From contig JAIOZF010000001.1 of assembly GCA_021740745.1 (NCBI GenBank), positions 1 through 64,000 of the forward strand: a stretch of 64,000 nt of DNA, given 5' to 3'. The notes below the pieces were generated by a model. The model worked only from the letters and a program-made list of their open reading frames with translations. It was not told the DNA's origin and searched no databases. Of the stretch, positions 16,590 to 24,893 are shown piece by piece; the stretch's first letter is position 1; the number at the start of each line of letters is the position of its first letter. The DNA is from Crocinitomicaceae bacterium (GTDB lineage: Bacteria; Bacteroidota; Bacteroidia; Flavobacteriales_D; Crocinitomicaceae). Position numbers and translations under genes: made by a program.

Positions 16590-17807
16590 TTATTCAAACC
16601 ACACCTTGCTAAAGAAATAGCTTGGTCGATTAGAGTTCATGAATTTATTGCCACCGTATGCTTTCATCACAACGAGATAGCGGTCATTTTGCATTACGCG
16701 TACCCAGTGCATACCTTCTGTATAGGTATCAGAAATTCCTTCATAAATTTCTGTTTCATCATCCAAAAGCTTAAACTTGTAATGGGTTGCATCTGGACTA
16801 GCAATATGGATATCTGCTTGGTCTTTTAAACTTAAAGTACCATCAATTGGAATTAACTCAATTGAATAAGTGTTTCCCTGCCCCATTTCTCGGTACAATA
16901 AAAAAGTATTTCCTGCACCAATTTTCTTTTCGACAGGTTTCCCCGGAAATGTTGCCAATAAACCCACTTCATCATTTAAATAGGTAAATGTCCTTGATTC
17001 GCGCACACGCTTTTTCTCAGCAATAGGCACTTCATTGAAACTGGCTGTCACCTTTCTCAATTTGTATCCTTGTTTGCGCAATAATTGAATAATCCCTTTT
17101 TCTCCGGATAAATGTCCAGCACCAACAGCACAAAAAAGTCCTTGCTTGCGCATTAATGAATCGAGTCCTTTGACCATTAGAACATTGCGATCTACAATCA
17201 ACTGCTCGTAGCTTCCTGGGAAAGGAGATAAATTCACGCGCATAATTTTATCCAATGAACGAATATCACCTTTCAAATAGATATCCATCATTTTATCTTG
17301 TAAAATCTGCGCTGCTGCAAAATTTACGCCGCTTGCATCAGGTACAATAGCGTCTGCAAAGATGTTGATTTGATCTTCAACTGATTCTAACGGGAAGAAA
17401 ACTTTTCCTGCATTATAGCAATACTCTTGAAAATAAGCATCCAAAAACTGTGGCATCCCGTCTTCATCGCCGTAAATTGTTTTCGTTGATCGAGCAGATC
17501 CAGTGTATGGCTTTCCTTTATTATCGAACAACAACGTAACTTGTTCCTTTCGTGTGTCCCATTCTGGGAATAAAGAGAAAATATCTGCTTCCAATACAAT
17601 TGCTTTGGATTTATCTAAGGCAAAATAGGTAGAATCCGACAAGCGAAACAAACGTTTGTCGTTTGAATGTAAACTTCCGAAAAGGTATGATTTTTCTTTC
17701 AAGCCATTTCCTGAAATTTCCCAAAGCAATTCGTTTTCAGGCACAATGTTTTGCGCCCAAGTTAAACCGGGGAAAATTAGAAGGAATATGGAGAATAGTT
17801 TTTTCAT
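16590..17807 (-). CDS. TraB/GumN family protein
   Basis: 405 aa with a signal peptide (MKKLFSIFLLIFPGLTWAQ). The N-terminal 290 residues match the TraB/PrgY/GumN fold: LLWEISGNGLKEKSYLFGSLHSNDKR with the first G-x-x-H motif (GSLH) and AVGAGHLSGEKGIIQLLRKQG with the second (GAGH). These pairs are thought to bind metal in this presumed hydrolase family. A C-terminal domain of about 110 residues (VGLLATFPGKPVEKKIGAG onward) is beta-rich and of unknown role. Secreted or periplasmic. A TAACTTTA box at 17819-17826 on the minus strand may be its promoter. It stands alone, between the sensory operon and hutI. Confidence 0.85.
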   Translation of the reverse strand: MKKLFSIFLLIFPGLTWAQNIVPENELLWEISGNGLKEKSYLFGSLHSNDKRLFRLSDSTYFALDKSKAIVLEADIFSLFPEWDTRKEQVTLLFDNKGKPYTGSARSTKTIYGDEDGMPQFLDAYFQEYCYNAGKVFFPLESVEDQINIFADAIVPDASGVNFAAAQILQDKMMDIYLKGDIRSLDKIMRVNLSPFPGSYEQLIVDRNVLMVKGLDSLMRKQGLFCAVGAGHLSGEKGIIQLLRKQGYKLRKVTASFNEVPIAEKKRVRESRTFTYLNDEVGLLATFPGKPVEKKIGAGNTFLLYREMGQGNTYSIELIPIDGTLSLKDQADIHIASPDATHYKFKLLDDETEIYEGISDTYTEGMHWVRVMQNDRYLVVMKAYGGNKFMNSNRPSYFFSKVWFE

Positions 17808-17910
17808 CGTTTGATGCGTAAAGTTAAGCTATTTCGATAGATTTCAGTTCTAAACTTTTGTTAATAGACTTCAACAATTTGAAAATTCAATAATTTGAAG
17901 GATTTAATGA

Positions 17911-19143
17911 TTAGTATATTATTTGTTCTATGTGTTGATCGCCGAATGCGTAAGGAATGTATGCAATACTTGGGATTTGCTTTGTAATTAAAATCGGCGA
18001 CTTTCGACCGAGTGCAATTTTTCCATGTGTTTCACTTAATCCCATTGCGTATGCAGCATTCACCGTTAATGCATTAAGCGCTTCTTCGGGAGTCATTTTC
18101 ATTTTGACACAAGCTAGTGACCAAACAAAAGCTAAATTTCCACTTGGTGTAGTACCTGGATTAAAATCGCTTGCAAGTGATACAGGTAATCCTTCGTCCA
18201 TCATTCTTCGTGCATCACCAAAGGGAATTCCTATAAAATGAGAACAACTTGGTAAAAGTGTAGGTATCGTTGTGGATGACTTCAATGCTGTAATATCATC
18301 TTCGCTAATTTCCTCTAAATGATCAACTGATAGAGCACCCAATTCAATTGCCTTCTTAATTCCACCCATCACGGTAAATTGATTAACATGCACTTTTGCT
18401 TGTAAACCATACTTTTTCCCAGCCGTCAGAATTTCTTCCATTTCCTCAACAGAAAAATAATTTCGTTCGCAAAATATATCAATGTAGTCCGCCAAATTGT
18501 CTTTCTCAATAGCTGGTAGCATTTCATGAATAATCAAATCGATATAGGCACGGTGATTTTCCTTAAATTCTTTTGGAAAGGCATGTGCGCCTAAGAACGT
18601 TGCTTTGATTGCTATTCCACTCGTTTCTTTTAAGCGTTTTATGACACGCAACATTTTTAATTCAGCCTGAAGTGATAAACCATAACCTGATTTAATCTCA
18701 ATCGCTCCTGTCCCGTATGACTTTAGTAAATTCAAGCGTTTAGTTGCCTGTTCGAATAATTCTTCTTCAGACATTTCACCCAAACGACGCGCAGAATTCA
18801 AAATCCCACCACCTTTTAAGGCTATTTCTTCATACGTCAATCCCTTGATTCGGTCAACGAATTCCTCTTCACGACTTCGTGCAAATACTAAATGCGTGTG
18901 TGAATCGCAAAAAGCAGGAAGCACATATTTTCCTTCGGCATCGATTATTTCCAAATCTCGCCAATCTGAAATTCCTTCCCAATCATCCATTGAACCATAG
19001 GCAACAACGACTCCATCTTCAAGCGCTAAATAAGCGTTTTCAATTTGAGGTACTGTTGCCATTTCCTTTCCGCGCAAAACAGCGGGAATCTCTTCTCCAA
19101 CTTGAAGTAAGGCTTTAATATTTTTAATGAGTATTTTTATCAT
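17911..19143 (-). CDS. hutI: Imidazolonepropionase
   Basis: Third enzyme of histidine breakdown: hydrolyses 4-imidazolone-5-propionate to N-formimino-glutamate in the cytoplasm. 410 aa, the standard length of this amidohydrolase. The metal-binding CDSHTHLVFARSREEEF has His82 and His84; GTGAIEIKSGYGLSLQAELKML, KATFLGAHAFPKEF and LPSCSHFIG are the other signature segments. No other hut genes lie beside it, so the pathway must be dispersed. A TATTTTTG box upstream on the minus strand is a candidate promoter, within the 53-base region shared with the divergent CotH gene. Confidence 0.95.
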   Translation of the reverse strand: MIKILIKNIKALLQVGEEIPAVLRGKEMATVPQIENAYLALEDGVVVAYGSMDDWEGISDWRDLEIIDAEGKYVLPAFCDSHTHLVFARSREEEFVDRIKGLTYEEIALKGGGILNSARRLGEMSEEELFEQATKRLNLLKSYGTGAIEIKSGYGLSLQAELKMLRVIKRLKETSGIAIKATFLGAHAFPKEFKENHRAYIDLIIHEMLPAIEKDNLADYIDIFCERNYFSVEEMEEILTAGKKYGLQAKVHVNQFTVMGGIKKAIELGALSVDHLEEISEDDITALKSSTTIPTLLPSCSHFIGIPFGDARRMMDEGLPVSLASDFNPGTTPSGNLAFVWSLACVKMKMTPEEALNALTVNAAYAMGLSETHGKIALGRKSPILITKQIPSIAYIPYAFGDQHIEQIIY

Positions 19144-19177
19144 GGCTCGAGTCGGAAAAAATAATAACTTAGTTATA

Positions 19178-19185
19178 CAAAAATA
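19178..19185 (-). promoter_or_regulatory. -7 box of hutI (TATTTTTG)
   Basis: Minus-strand TAnnTTTG match in the 53-base divergent region between hutI and the CotH gene, about 35 bases before the hutI ATG. No TTG is seen at the ideal -33 position. Confidence 0.45.
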
Positions 19186-19196
19186 GCACGAAAAAA

Positions 19197-21260
19197 ATGA
19201 AAATTGTCTTTACACTCTTTACGATACTTTTACTAAACGGACTTTTTGCACAAACTTTTACAGGAGGAACAGGTCCAATTTTAGATAATCAAACAATCGA
19301 TATTCCATTAACGGTAAGCGTTCCTCAAACATCTATCAATACAACAACGTTTGGTGTTGAGACAATCTGTTTGAATTTGACACATACCTATCTAGCTGAT
19401 TTAACGATTCAAATTGTTGCCCCAGATGGAACTATCAAAAACCTTGCATCTGGAATTGGCGGGGGAGATGACGACATGACAAATACTTGTTTTAATGCAA
19501 ATGCTACCACATCTATTTCTGCAGGAACTGCACCTTTTACTGGGACGTTCATTCCAATGGGTCAAATGGGTGCTGTCAATAATGGACAAAATCCGAATGG
19601 AACTTGGTACTTGCGCGTGAGCGATAATTATGGAGCAGATGAAGGCATTTTAATTGATTGGACATTAACATTTGGTTCGGCCCCTGCTGACTATTTTGAA
19701 TTCAGCGAATCCGATTTACCGATTGTTGTCATCAACACAAATGGGAATACAATTGATTATGATATTAAAGTGACTGCCGATATGGGAATTGTTTACAATG
19801 GACCCGGAAACCGCAATCACCTTATTGATCCATTCAATGAATACAATGGAAAAATTGGGATTGAATACCGTGGGAATTATTCTCTTTCCTTACCACAAAA
19901 ACCTTATTCAATCGAATTAATTGACAATTTGGGAGTGGCGATTGATTCATCTATATTCGGAATGCCAGCTGAAAATGATTGGTTGTTATTGGCGAATTAC
20001 AACGATAAATCATTTGCGCGAAATGCCTTGCCGAATGAAACTTTTGAAAGTATGGGCAATTATGGTGTGCGTTCTCATCATGTCGATGTGGTGCTAAATG
20101 GAGAATACCAAGGAATTTATTTGTTCTCAGAAAAAGTTAAAAGAGACTCCAATCGAGTTGATATTTCGAAACTAGATACTTTAGAAATTTTAGGGCAAGA
20201 TGTAACTGGTGGATACATCATCAAAGTTGATTATTGGGACAATACTGATTCATGGCAATCGAATTTTTCACCGATTGGTTTCCCGGGTTTAGATATTCAT
20301 TATGTGTATTATTATCCGAAGCCTGATGTAATCGTTTTAGAACAACAGACGTACATTCAAAATTTCATGGATGAATTTGAAACAGCTTTATATGCAGCGA
20401 ATTTTGATGATCCGAATTTCGGCTACCGTCGCTATATCAGTGTCCCAACATTCGTTGATTACCTAATCATAAATGAACTCGCAAGAAATGTAGATGGTTA
20501 TAAGAAAAGTCGCTTTTTGTATAAGGACAAAGACCACGCGGACGGTACTTACCGAAAATTAAAAGCAGGTCCAGTTTGGGATTTCGATTGGGCATTGAAA
20601 GATATGTGGAGTGGTGCTGAAGATGGTTCAGGATTTATGTATTCAGAAGTTGATCAAGATGTGAATGCTCCAGGTTGGTATATACGCTTATTGCAGGATA
20701 CCTTATTTGCGAATGAAGTACGTTGTCGTTACGATGATTTACGTCGCAATATACTGAGTGAAGCCTACATGCATAATAAAATTGATTCAATCGCAGCAGT
20801 AGTGAATGAGAGTCAAGATTGGCATTATCTAACATGGGGACACATGGGCGCCGCAACGGGTACGGGAGAAGTACAAGCTCCTTCACAAACTTATGCAGAA
20901 GAAGTTCAGCGTTTAAAAGATTGGTTAACACGTCGCGTAAACTGGTTAGACATCAACATGCCTGGGACATTAAATGGCTGCAGTTTTGCTGGTTTGGAAG
21001 AAATCTCTAGTGTTTCGTTCGAAGTATATCCCAATCCATTTAGCTCAACTTTGTACTTAAACTTTGAAAACAAAAACCTGGATAAAGGGCAGATTCTAAT
21101 GCGCGATGCAGCAGGAAGAATTGTTTCTCAATTCAGTATAGATTCACCACAACTGCAAGAGCAAGTGGAACTTACGGGACTTGGTGAATTACAATCGGGG
21201 ATCTATTTTGTAGAAGTTCAACTTGGTACACGCAAATCAGTTCAAAAAGTTGTGAAGTAA
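19197..21260 (+). CDS. Secreted CotH-family protein with P-domain and T9SS type A sorting domain
   Basis: 687 aa. A signal peptide (ending LFAQ) is followed by a proprotein-convertase-like P-domain (about residues 20-160; LTHTYLADLTIQIVAPDG and NPNGTWYLRVSDNYGADEG). A CotH-type domain covers about 190-560 (YRGNYSLSLPQKPYSIEL, GMPAENDWLLLANYNDKSF, LNGEYQGIYLFSEKVKRDSN, GPVWDFDWALKDMW). CotH proteins are atypical protein kinases of spore coats and surfaces; activity here is unproven. The last 80 residues (FEVYPNPFSSTLYLNFEN to YFVEVQLGTRKSVQKVVK) are a type A sorting domain, predicting export through the type IX system to the cell surface or medium. Single gene, divergent from hutI. Confidence 0.9.
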   Translation: MKIVFTLFTILLLNGLFAQTFTGGTGPILDNQTIDIPLTVSVPQTSINTTTFGVETICLNLTHTYLADLTIQIVAPDGTIKNLASGIGGGDDDMTNTCFNANATTSISAGTAPFTGTFIPMGQMGAVNNGQNPNGTWYLRVSDNYGADEGILIDWTLTFGSAPADYFEFSESDLPIVVINTNGNTIDYDIKVTADMGIVYNGPGNRNHLIDPFNEYNGKIGIEYRGNYSLSLPQKPYSIELIDNLGVAIDSSIFGMPAENDWLLLANYNDKSFARNALPNETFESMGNYGVRSHHVDVVLNGEYQGIYLFSEKVKRDSNRVDISKLDTLEILGQDVTGGYIIKVDYWDNTDSWQSNFSPIGFPGLDIHYVYYYPKPDVIVLEQQTYIQNFMDEFETALYAANFDDPNFGYRRYISVPTFVDYLIINELARNVDGYKKSRFLYKDKDHADGTYRKLKAGPVWDFDWALKDMWSGAEDGSGFMYSEVDQDVNAPGWYIRLLQDTLFANEVRCRYDDLRRNILSEAYMHNKIDSIAAVVNESQDWHYLTWGHMGAATGTGEVQAPSQTYAEEVQRLKDWLTRRVNWLDINMPGTLNGCSFAGLEEISSVSFEVYPNPFSSTLYLNFENKNLDKGQILMRDAAGRIVSQFSIDSPQLQEQVELTGLGELQSGIYFVEVQLGTRKSVQKVVK

Positions 21261-21466
21261 GATTTCGTAGGAAAATTAAGTTTCTATTGACAAATTGAAA
21301 TCTGTTTCTCCGAGTACTTGAATTATCAAATAAGGAAATAGAGTTGAAAAGCATATTAAGCGAATGAAATCAAGGAGATATATTCATGAACTGAAAGAAT
21401 CGTCAGAATTAGAATTAAGCCTAAAAACAAAATATTCTCTTTGAAATTTTTCTTTAATGCACTTAC

Positions 21467-21496
21467 TTGCAGATTTGAATAAAAACCTTAACTTTG
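21467..21496 (+). promoter_or_regulatory. Promoter of tRNA-Leu
   Basis: TTG (21467-21469), 19 bases, then TAACTTTG (21489-21496): an exact Bacteroidota-type promoter. It lies about 43 bases before the mature tRNA, leaving room for a short 5' leader removed by RNase P. Confidence 0.75.
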
Positions 21497-21538
21497 CACC
21501 CGCTTATCCTGTTAAACAGGAAGTCCTAACAAGCAAAT

Positions 21539-21620
21539 GCCCCGGTGGCGGAACTGGTAGACGCGCTGGATTCAAAATCCTGTACTTTCGGGTGTGCCGG
21601 TTCGATTCCGGCCCGGGGTA
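21539..21620 (+). tRNA. tRNA-Leu (anticodon CAA)
   Basis: A class II tRNA of 82 bases. The acceptor stem GCCCCGG pairs with CCGGGGT (one G-U), with discriminator A. The D-arm is GGTGGCGGAACTGGTAGAC; the anticodon loop TTCAAAA reads CAA (codon UUG); a long variable arm follows, then the T-arm CCGGTTCGATTCCGG. The CCA end is not encoded. It has its own promoter and terminator, so it is a single-tRNA transcript. The 3' end is followed by an accessory patch, making it a possible insertion site, but no repeated copy of the 3' end was found. Confidence 0.96.
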
Positions 21621-21627
21621 CTTCAAT

Positions 21628-21660
21628 CCCTCTGAAACACTTGTTTTCAGAGGGTTTTTT
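21628..21660 (+). terminator. Rho-independent terminator of tRNA-Leu
   Basis: CCCTCTGAAA (21628-21637) pairs with the TTTCAGAGGG part of 21645-21654, followed by TTTTTT (21655-21660). It begins seven bases after the tRNA. Confidence 0.9.
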
Positions 21661-21851
21661 GATTTTGAGTAACACTGGAGTAACAAGAATTTTTGAAATT
21701 CTCTAGTTTGATTTTAAACTTATCAATGCTCAATTACGTGTTTTTTCTATAAATTCAAAAATGATTACTAATAGCAAATCACAAAAAAAATAGCGCTTAA
21801 TGCAGATTGAGATTTACTTCAGTACCTTAAAAGAAAAAATTCAAGTCAATT

Positions 21852-22067
21852 TTACTCTTTTTCAGTAAAAACTGATTCGGTAGACAAATTAAAGTGTTCA
21901 TCTATCCAAAGAATTGTGTCGTGGGGGGTTTGTTTTAATTTCAAAACAGCTGATAATCTACCTAAACTTTGAAAACATCTTGGATCAAACATGTTTCTAT
22001 TTTGTTCAACCTCTTCGCTTGACAGTTCTTTACCTTTTAAAAGATATTTTACAGTTACATTACCCAT
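21852..22067 (-). CDS. Small hypothetical protein
   Basis: 71 aa, soluble, charged: MGNVTVKYLLKGKELSSEEV at the start and an acidic C-terminus (STESVFTEKE). No signal peptide or known motif. It lies downstream of the XRE regulator on the same strand with an 86-base gap and could be part of its transcript. I do not recognise it; the coherent residue composition and position make a real gene likely but not certain. Confidence 0.5.
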   Translation of the reverse strand: MGNVTVKYLLKGKELSSEEVEQNRNMFDPRCFQSLGRLSAVLKLKQTPHDTILWIDEHFNLSTESVFTEKE

Positions 22068-22153
22068 TTCATTAAACTATTTCATCGTAAATCTAGCAAA
22101 TTAACCTACAAGTTAACTCAAAGGAATCGTTTCTAAAATATATTATCTTAGAC

Positions 22154-22399
22154 TCATTGTTGTTGAGACTTAAAAAACTCTTCCAAGGTTACACCCAAAT
22201 GGTCTAATATTTTCACCAATGTTGCAATCGTGATATTCGCTCCATTCTCATAAGTTCCTAACTGAGATCTAGACATCCCAATCTCATAAGCAAGGTATTC
22301 ATAGTTCGTATAACCTTTGGCTATTCGAAGTGCTTTTAAACGCTCGCTAACGAACATTAAAGCATCGATTTGGCTTTTACTTAATTGATCTTTTTTCAT
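22154..22399 (-). CDS. XRE-family helix-turn-helix regulator
   Basis: 81 aa DNA-binding protein. The helix-turn-helix covers about residues 17-72: LKALRIAKGYTNYEYLAYEI forms helices 1-2, GMSRSQLGTYENGANITIAT the recognition helix and turn, and LVKILDHLGVTLEEFF the end. No other domain. It is divergent from the secreted-protein gene at 22506; the region between contains three tandem 15-bp-spaced repeats that are the obvious candidate binding site, so it probably controls itself and that gene. Confidence 0.85.
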   Translation of the reverse strand: MKKDQLSKSQIDALMFVSERLKALRIAKGYTNYEYLAYEIGMSRSQLGTYENGANITIATLVKILDHLGVTLEEFFKSQQQ

Positions 22400-22420
22400 A
22401 AATCAAAAGAAAGGCTAAGC

Positions 22421-22464
22421 CCGTATTTATGTAACCTTATTTATATGCGCCTTATATATATGGC
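22421..22464. promoter_or_regulatory. Tandem 15-bp operator repeats
   Basis: CCTTATTTATATGCG (22435-22449) and CCTTATATATATGGC (22450-22464) are back-to-back copies differing at few positions. An imperfect third copy, CCGTATTTATGTAA (22421-22434), precedes them. They lie between the divergent XRE gene (22399) and the promoter of the gene at 22506, covering its -33 region, so a bound repressor would block it. Confidence 0.5.
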
Positions 22465-22466
22465 AT

Positions 22467-22482
22467 TAATTTTGTATTTTTG
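22467..22482 (+). promoter_or_regulatory. Two adjacent -7 boxes before the gene at 22506
   Basis: TAATTTTG (22467-22474) and TATTTTTG (22475-22482) are consecutive TAnnTTTG matches, 24-31 bases ahead of the ATG. The operator repeats end three bases before the first. Confidence 0.5.
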
Positions 22483-22505
22483 ATTTAAACCAAAAACAAT
22501 TATAC

Positions 22506-23060
22506 ATGAAAACAATATTCTTTTCTTTTTCACTGATAATCAGCACAGCTCTTTCAGCACAGACAATTGATCAACTCAAAAAGGAAAATGAAAAACTGAA
22601 AATAGAAAATCAGACTCTTTATCAAAACAACACTTATTTGTTTGAAAAACTAAGCTATCATAATACTTTAGCAGGAGCACAGAATCAACTAAAATCCTTT
22701 GATTCTAATTTTGAAATAAAAGTTTTATCATGCACTGGGAATACAAATTCACAGGAAGTAACCCTAGAACTAGTTTATGTGAATAAAACGACTAATAAGA
22801 ATTTACTCCATTTCCAAGCATCTTCGGTTGCTACAGATGGTATTGGTCAAACATATAACATCAATCTTCCAAGAATGGAAAAACTTCTTTTAACTGGAAT
22901 TGAAACAAGAGTAGTCTATAAAATTCAAGCAATTATGCCTGGTACTGATACATTGTCAGCAGTTTCAATTTCATGCAGAGCTAACAATCCAAATGGTGGG
23001 GCGCAACCACAACCAACTCTAACCGAAATTCGCAATATAAAAATCACTTGGGTTAATTAA
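22506..23060 (+). CDS. Secreted protein with coiled coil, unknown function
   Basis: 184 aa. Signal peptide (MKTIFFSFSLIISTALSAQ) followed by a short coiled coil (IDQLKKENEKLKIENQTLY, about residues 20-38) and a beta-rich domain of about 120 residues (FEIKVLSCTGNTNSQEVTLE, TRVVYKIQAIMPGTDTLSAV). No catalytic motif is evident. It is divergent from an XRE regulator and preceded by operator-like repeats, suggesting tight control. The short 17-base gap to the converging gene at 23078 leaves no room for a separate terminator. Family not recognised. Confidence 0.7.
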   Translation: MKTIFFSFSLIISTALSAQTIDQLKKENEKLKIENQTLYQNNTYLFEKLSYHNTLAGAQNQLKSFDSNFEIKVLSCTGNTNSQEVTLELVYVNKTTNKNLLHFQASSVATDGIGQTYNINLPRMEKLLLTGIETRVVYKIQAIMPGTDTLSAVSISCRANNPNGGAQPQPTLTEIRNIKITWVN

Positions 23061-23077
23061 TAAGAGTTAAGAACATC

Positions 23078-23407
23078 TCAATCAAACAGTGAATCAACTT
23101 CATTATGCGACGGGAATGGTAAATTGAATTTTAAAAGATGTGTTGTAACACGCACCTTATGCTTAAGTAGCATTTTTACTCGTTCCTCAAATGTTATTAC
23201 CGTTGTTAATGAAATAAATAAAAAGAGATCTGTTTGAGGCGCTGAATGACTAAAAAAGAGTCCAGACCTAGGGCAAAGTTTTATGTAGTTCCAATCTTTT
23301 TGATTAAAAAGCACATCAAAATAATCATATCCTAAAAATATCAGTTTGCGACAATCAGATTGACTGAGGTGAATAAAATATGTGTTGCCTAATTTAAACG
23401 AATCCAT
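23078..23407 (-). CDS. Hypothetical protein downstream of HNH-like gene
   Basis: 109 aa, no signal peptide; mixed hydrophobic and basic (FKLGNTYFIHLSQSDCRKLI at the start). It begins on the base directly next to the stop of the HNH-like gene, so the two are almost certainly co-transcribed and possibly functionally linked. No motif recognised. It could be a partner or immunity protein of the HNH-like product, but nothing in the sequence proves this. Confidence 0.6.
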   Translation of the reverse strand: MDSFKLGNTYFIHLSQSDCRKLIFLGYDYFDVLFNQKDWNYIKLCPRSGLFFSHSAPQTDLFLFISLTTVITFEERVKMLLKHKVRVTTHLLKFNLPFPSHNEVDSLFD

Positions 23408-24112
23408 TTACGATGCTTTTTTAACTGACATTACGTGTTTTTTCACTTGTACTTCAATATGTTTGATTTCCTTGTAACTCTCAAAATGATCCATTTGCGT
23501 TATTGAAATATGGCAAGGTCTGCATACAGAAATCAAATCGAAAAGAGGTTCATTTTTAAAATGTTTATAAGTGAGGTGATGCACTTCTTTTGCTTTTGAA
23601 ACTAGACAACTCTGACAGAGATAATTATCTCGTTTTAAAACCAAAATTCGTTTTGCCTTCCAATCGGCACTATCAAGGTAATCATTATAAATTTGTAGCT
23701 CATCTTTATAATCCGTTACTATATCCAACTTTTCTTTCAAATTGGACATAATTTTTTTCTCCATTGAACGATATTCCAAATTTCGCTTTTCGTCTTCTAT
23801 TTCCATTAAATGGTAAAAAGAATCAGGCAATGAATAAATATCATCTACCGATTTGAAAGGTAATGAATCACCTAAAGATGTTGCACAATGTGTGCATTGT
23901 CTTTTCACTTGAAAACGTCCATCTCTTATAGTATGTCTAACTAAAATAGGAGATGGTTTTATACAGCATACCCCTCTTTGTCTGACGACTCCAGCAAATA
24001 GTTTACATTTAGGACAAAATCCATAATAATCATATTCTCCTTCCTCTAACGTAAGTTGATGATTGCACTTTTTACAATTCATAATATTCAAGTTCACATT
24101 TTCTGCACACAT
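23408..24112 (-). CDS. Zinc-ribbon/HNH-endonuclease-like protein
   Basis: 234 aa. The N-terminus has a zinc ribbon (MNCKKCNHQL and FCPKCK, about residues 11-37), followed by a second Cys cluster (GVCCIKPS, QCTHCATSLGD). Near residues 150-210 an HNH-type segment reads WKAKRILVLKRDNYLCQSC, KEVHHLTYKHFKNEPLFDL, SVCRPCHISIT. This has the C-x2-C, HH and C-x2-C-H spacing of HNH nucleases with a structural zinc. Met11 (24082) is an alternative start. It is divergent from an XRE regulator, with an inverted repeat between them. A DNA-cleaving role, as in restriction or mobile elements, is plausible; target unknown. Confidence 0.75.
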   Translation of the reverse strand: MCAENVNLNIMNCKKCNHQLTLEEGEYDYYGFCPKCKLFAGVVRQRGVCCIKPSPILVRHTIRDGRFQVKRQCTHCATSLGDSLPFKSVDDIYSLPDSFYHLMEIEDEKRNLEYRSMEKKIMSNLKEKLDIVTDYKDELQIYNDYLDSADWKAKRILVLKRDNYLCQSCLVSKAKEVHHLTYKHFKNEPLFDLISVCRPCHISITQMDHFESYKEIKHIEVQVKKHVMSVKKAS

Positions 24113-24142
24113 AGTTTCGATTTTTACTTACTTAAATATAAG

Positions 24143-24170
24143 AAAAACTAACCATATACGGTTAGTTTTT
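24143..24170. promoter_or_regulatory. Perfect 11-bp inverted repeat, operator candidate
   Basis: AAAAACTAACC (24143-24153), spacer ATATAC, GGTTAGTTTTT (24160-24170). It lies in the 89-base region between the divergent HNH-like gene (start 24112) and the XRE gene (start 24202), next to a TATATTTA-like box for the HNH-like gene. A dimeric XRE protein bound here would control both. Confidence 0.6.
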
Positions 24171-24201
24171 TGTGCTTTTTTTTAAGGAATTTGGCTGAAT
24201 T

Positions 24202-24438
24202 ATGGAAAAATCTGAATTTGATAGAAGACTTGGTTTGTATGTTCGAGAACTAAGAACAAAAAAAGGTTGGTCCCAACAAATCCTCGCTTCTAAAATGGGG
24301 AACAATTTTCAAAACATTTCCCGCCTTGAGCGAGGAGAAGTCAGCCCTACCTTTTTTTGGATTGATGAACTTGCTACAGTATTTGAAATGAAGCTAAAAG
24401 ACTTTGTGGAAGGATTTGAGAATCAACTTTTACATTAA
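24202..24438 (+). CDS. XRE-family helix-turn-helix regulator
   Basis: 78 aa, consisting only of a Cro/C1-type helix-turn-helix: LGLYVRELRTKKGWSQQILA (helices 1-2), MGNNFQNISRLERGEVSPTF (recognition helix) and DELATVFEMKLKDFVEGF (last helices). The LERGE and SP/T-x motifs are typical. It is divergent from the HNH-like gene and has a perfect inverted repeat in its upstream region, so autoregulation and control of the neighbouring pair are likely. Confidence 0.88.
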   Translation: MEKSEFDRRLGLYVRELRTKKGWSQQILASKMGNNFQNISRLERGEVSPTFFWIDELATVFEMKLKDFVEGFENQLLH

Positions 24439-24893
24439 AATTCCTTTCTAATAGCTTTCAACTATTGAAAACACTTTAACCCCTAAAGGGCTTTTGTAAA
24501 AAGCCACATATCAAATTTGGATTAAATTACTTCCTGCTTTTAAATAATTAAGATCTAGAACTATTGAAAAAAAATGTCAAATAGCGATAGATTTTTTATC
24601 AACACCTCTCTCCTTGGTTTACATAATTGGTTTTATCAAAAAATGCATTCAAAGAAAAACTTCCTTTCGACCTTTTTATAAAAATTGTAATTCGATTTAA
24701 GAGTTGAAAATAATTACTTGAATTATTCAATGTGTTAAGATTAAAACAAAAAAATAGTTGCTATGACTTAAAAACTCTTTTTTCATTGACTTTAATGAAT
24801 TTAGTTAACTGAACAGAATTATAGAAAAAACCAAGTACAACTATTAAAGTAATTTGAATTCATTACTTTTAGCGCAAATTCTAACCAAATTAT
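24439..24893. other. AT-rich intergenic region before the first Rhs gene
   Basis: 455 bases with no gene. A hairpin GGCTTTT (24489-24495) / AAAAGCC (24499-24505) lacks a T-run, and CCCTAAAGGG beside it could form a competing small hairpin. A weak box TTACTTTTAG about 25 bases before the Rhs ATG may be its promoter. I see nothing else. Confidence 0.4.

Noticed and set aside
21457-21686. Protein-coding frames across the tRNA-Leu region on both strands
   Set aside because: They overlap a well-formed tRNA with its own promoter and terminator.
24480-24505. Terminator after the 78-aa XRE gene
   Set aside because: The hairpin is present but no T-run follows on the plus strand.
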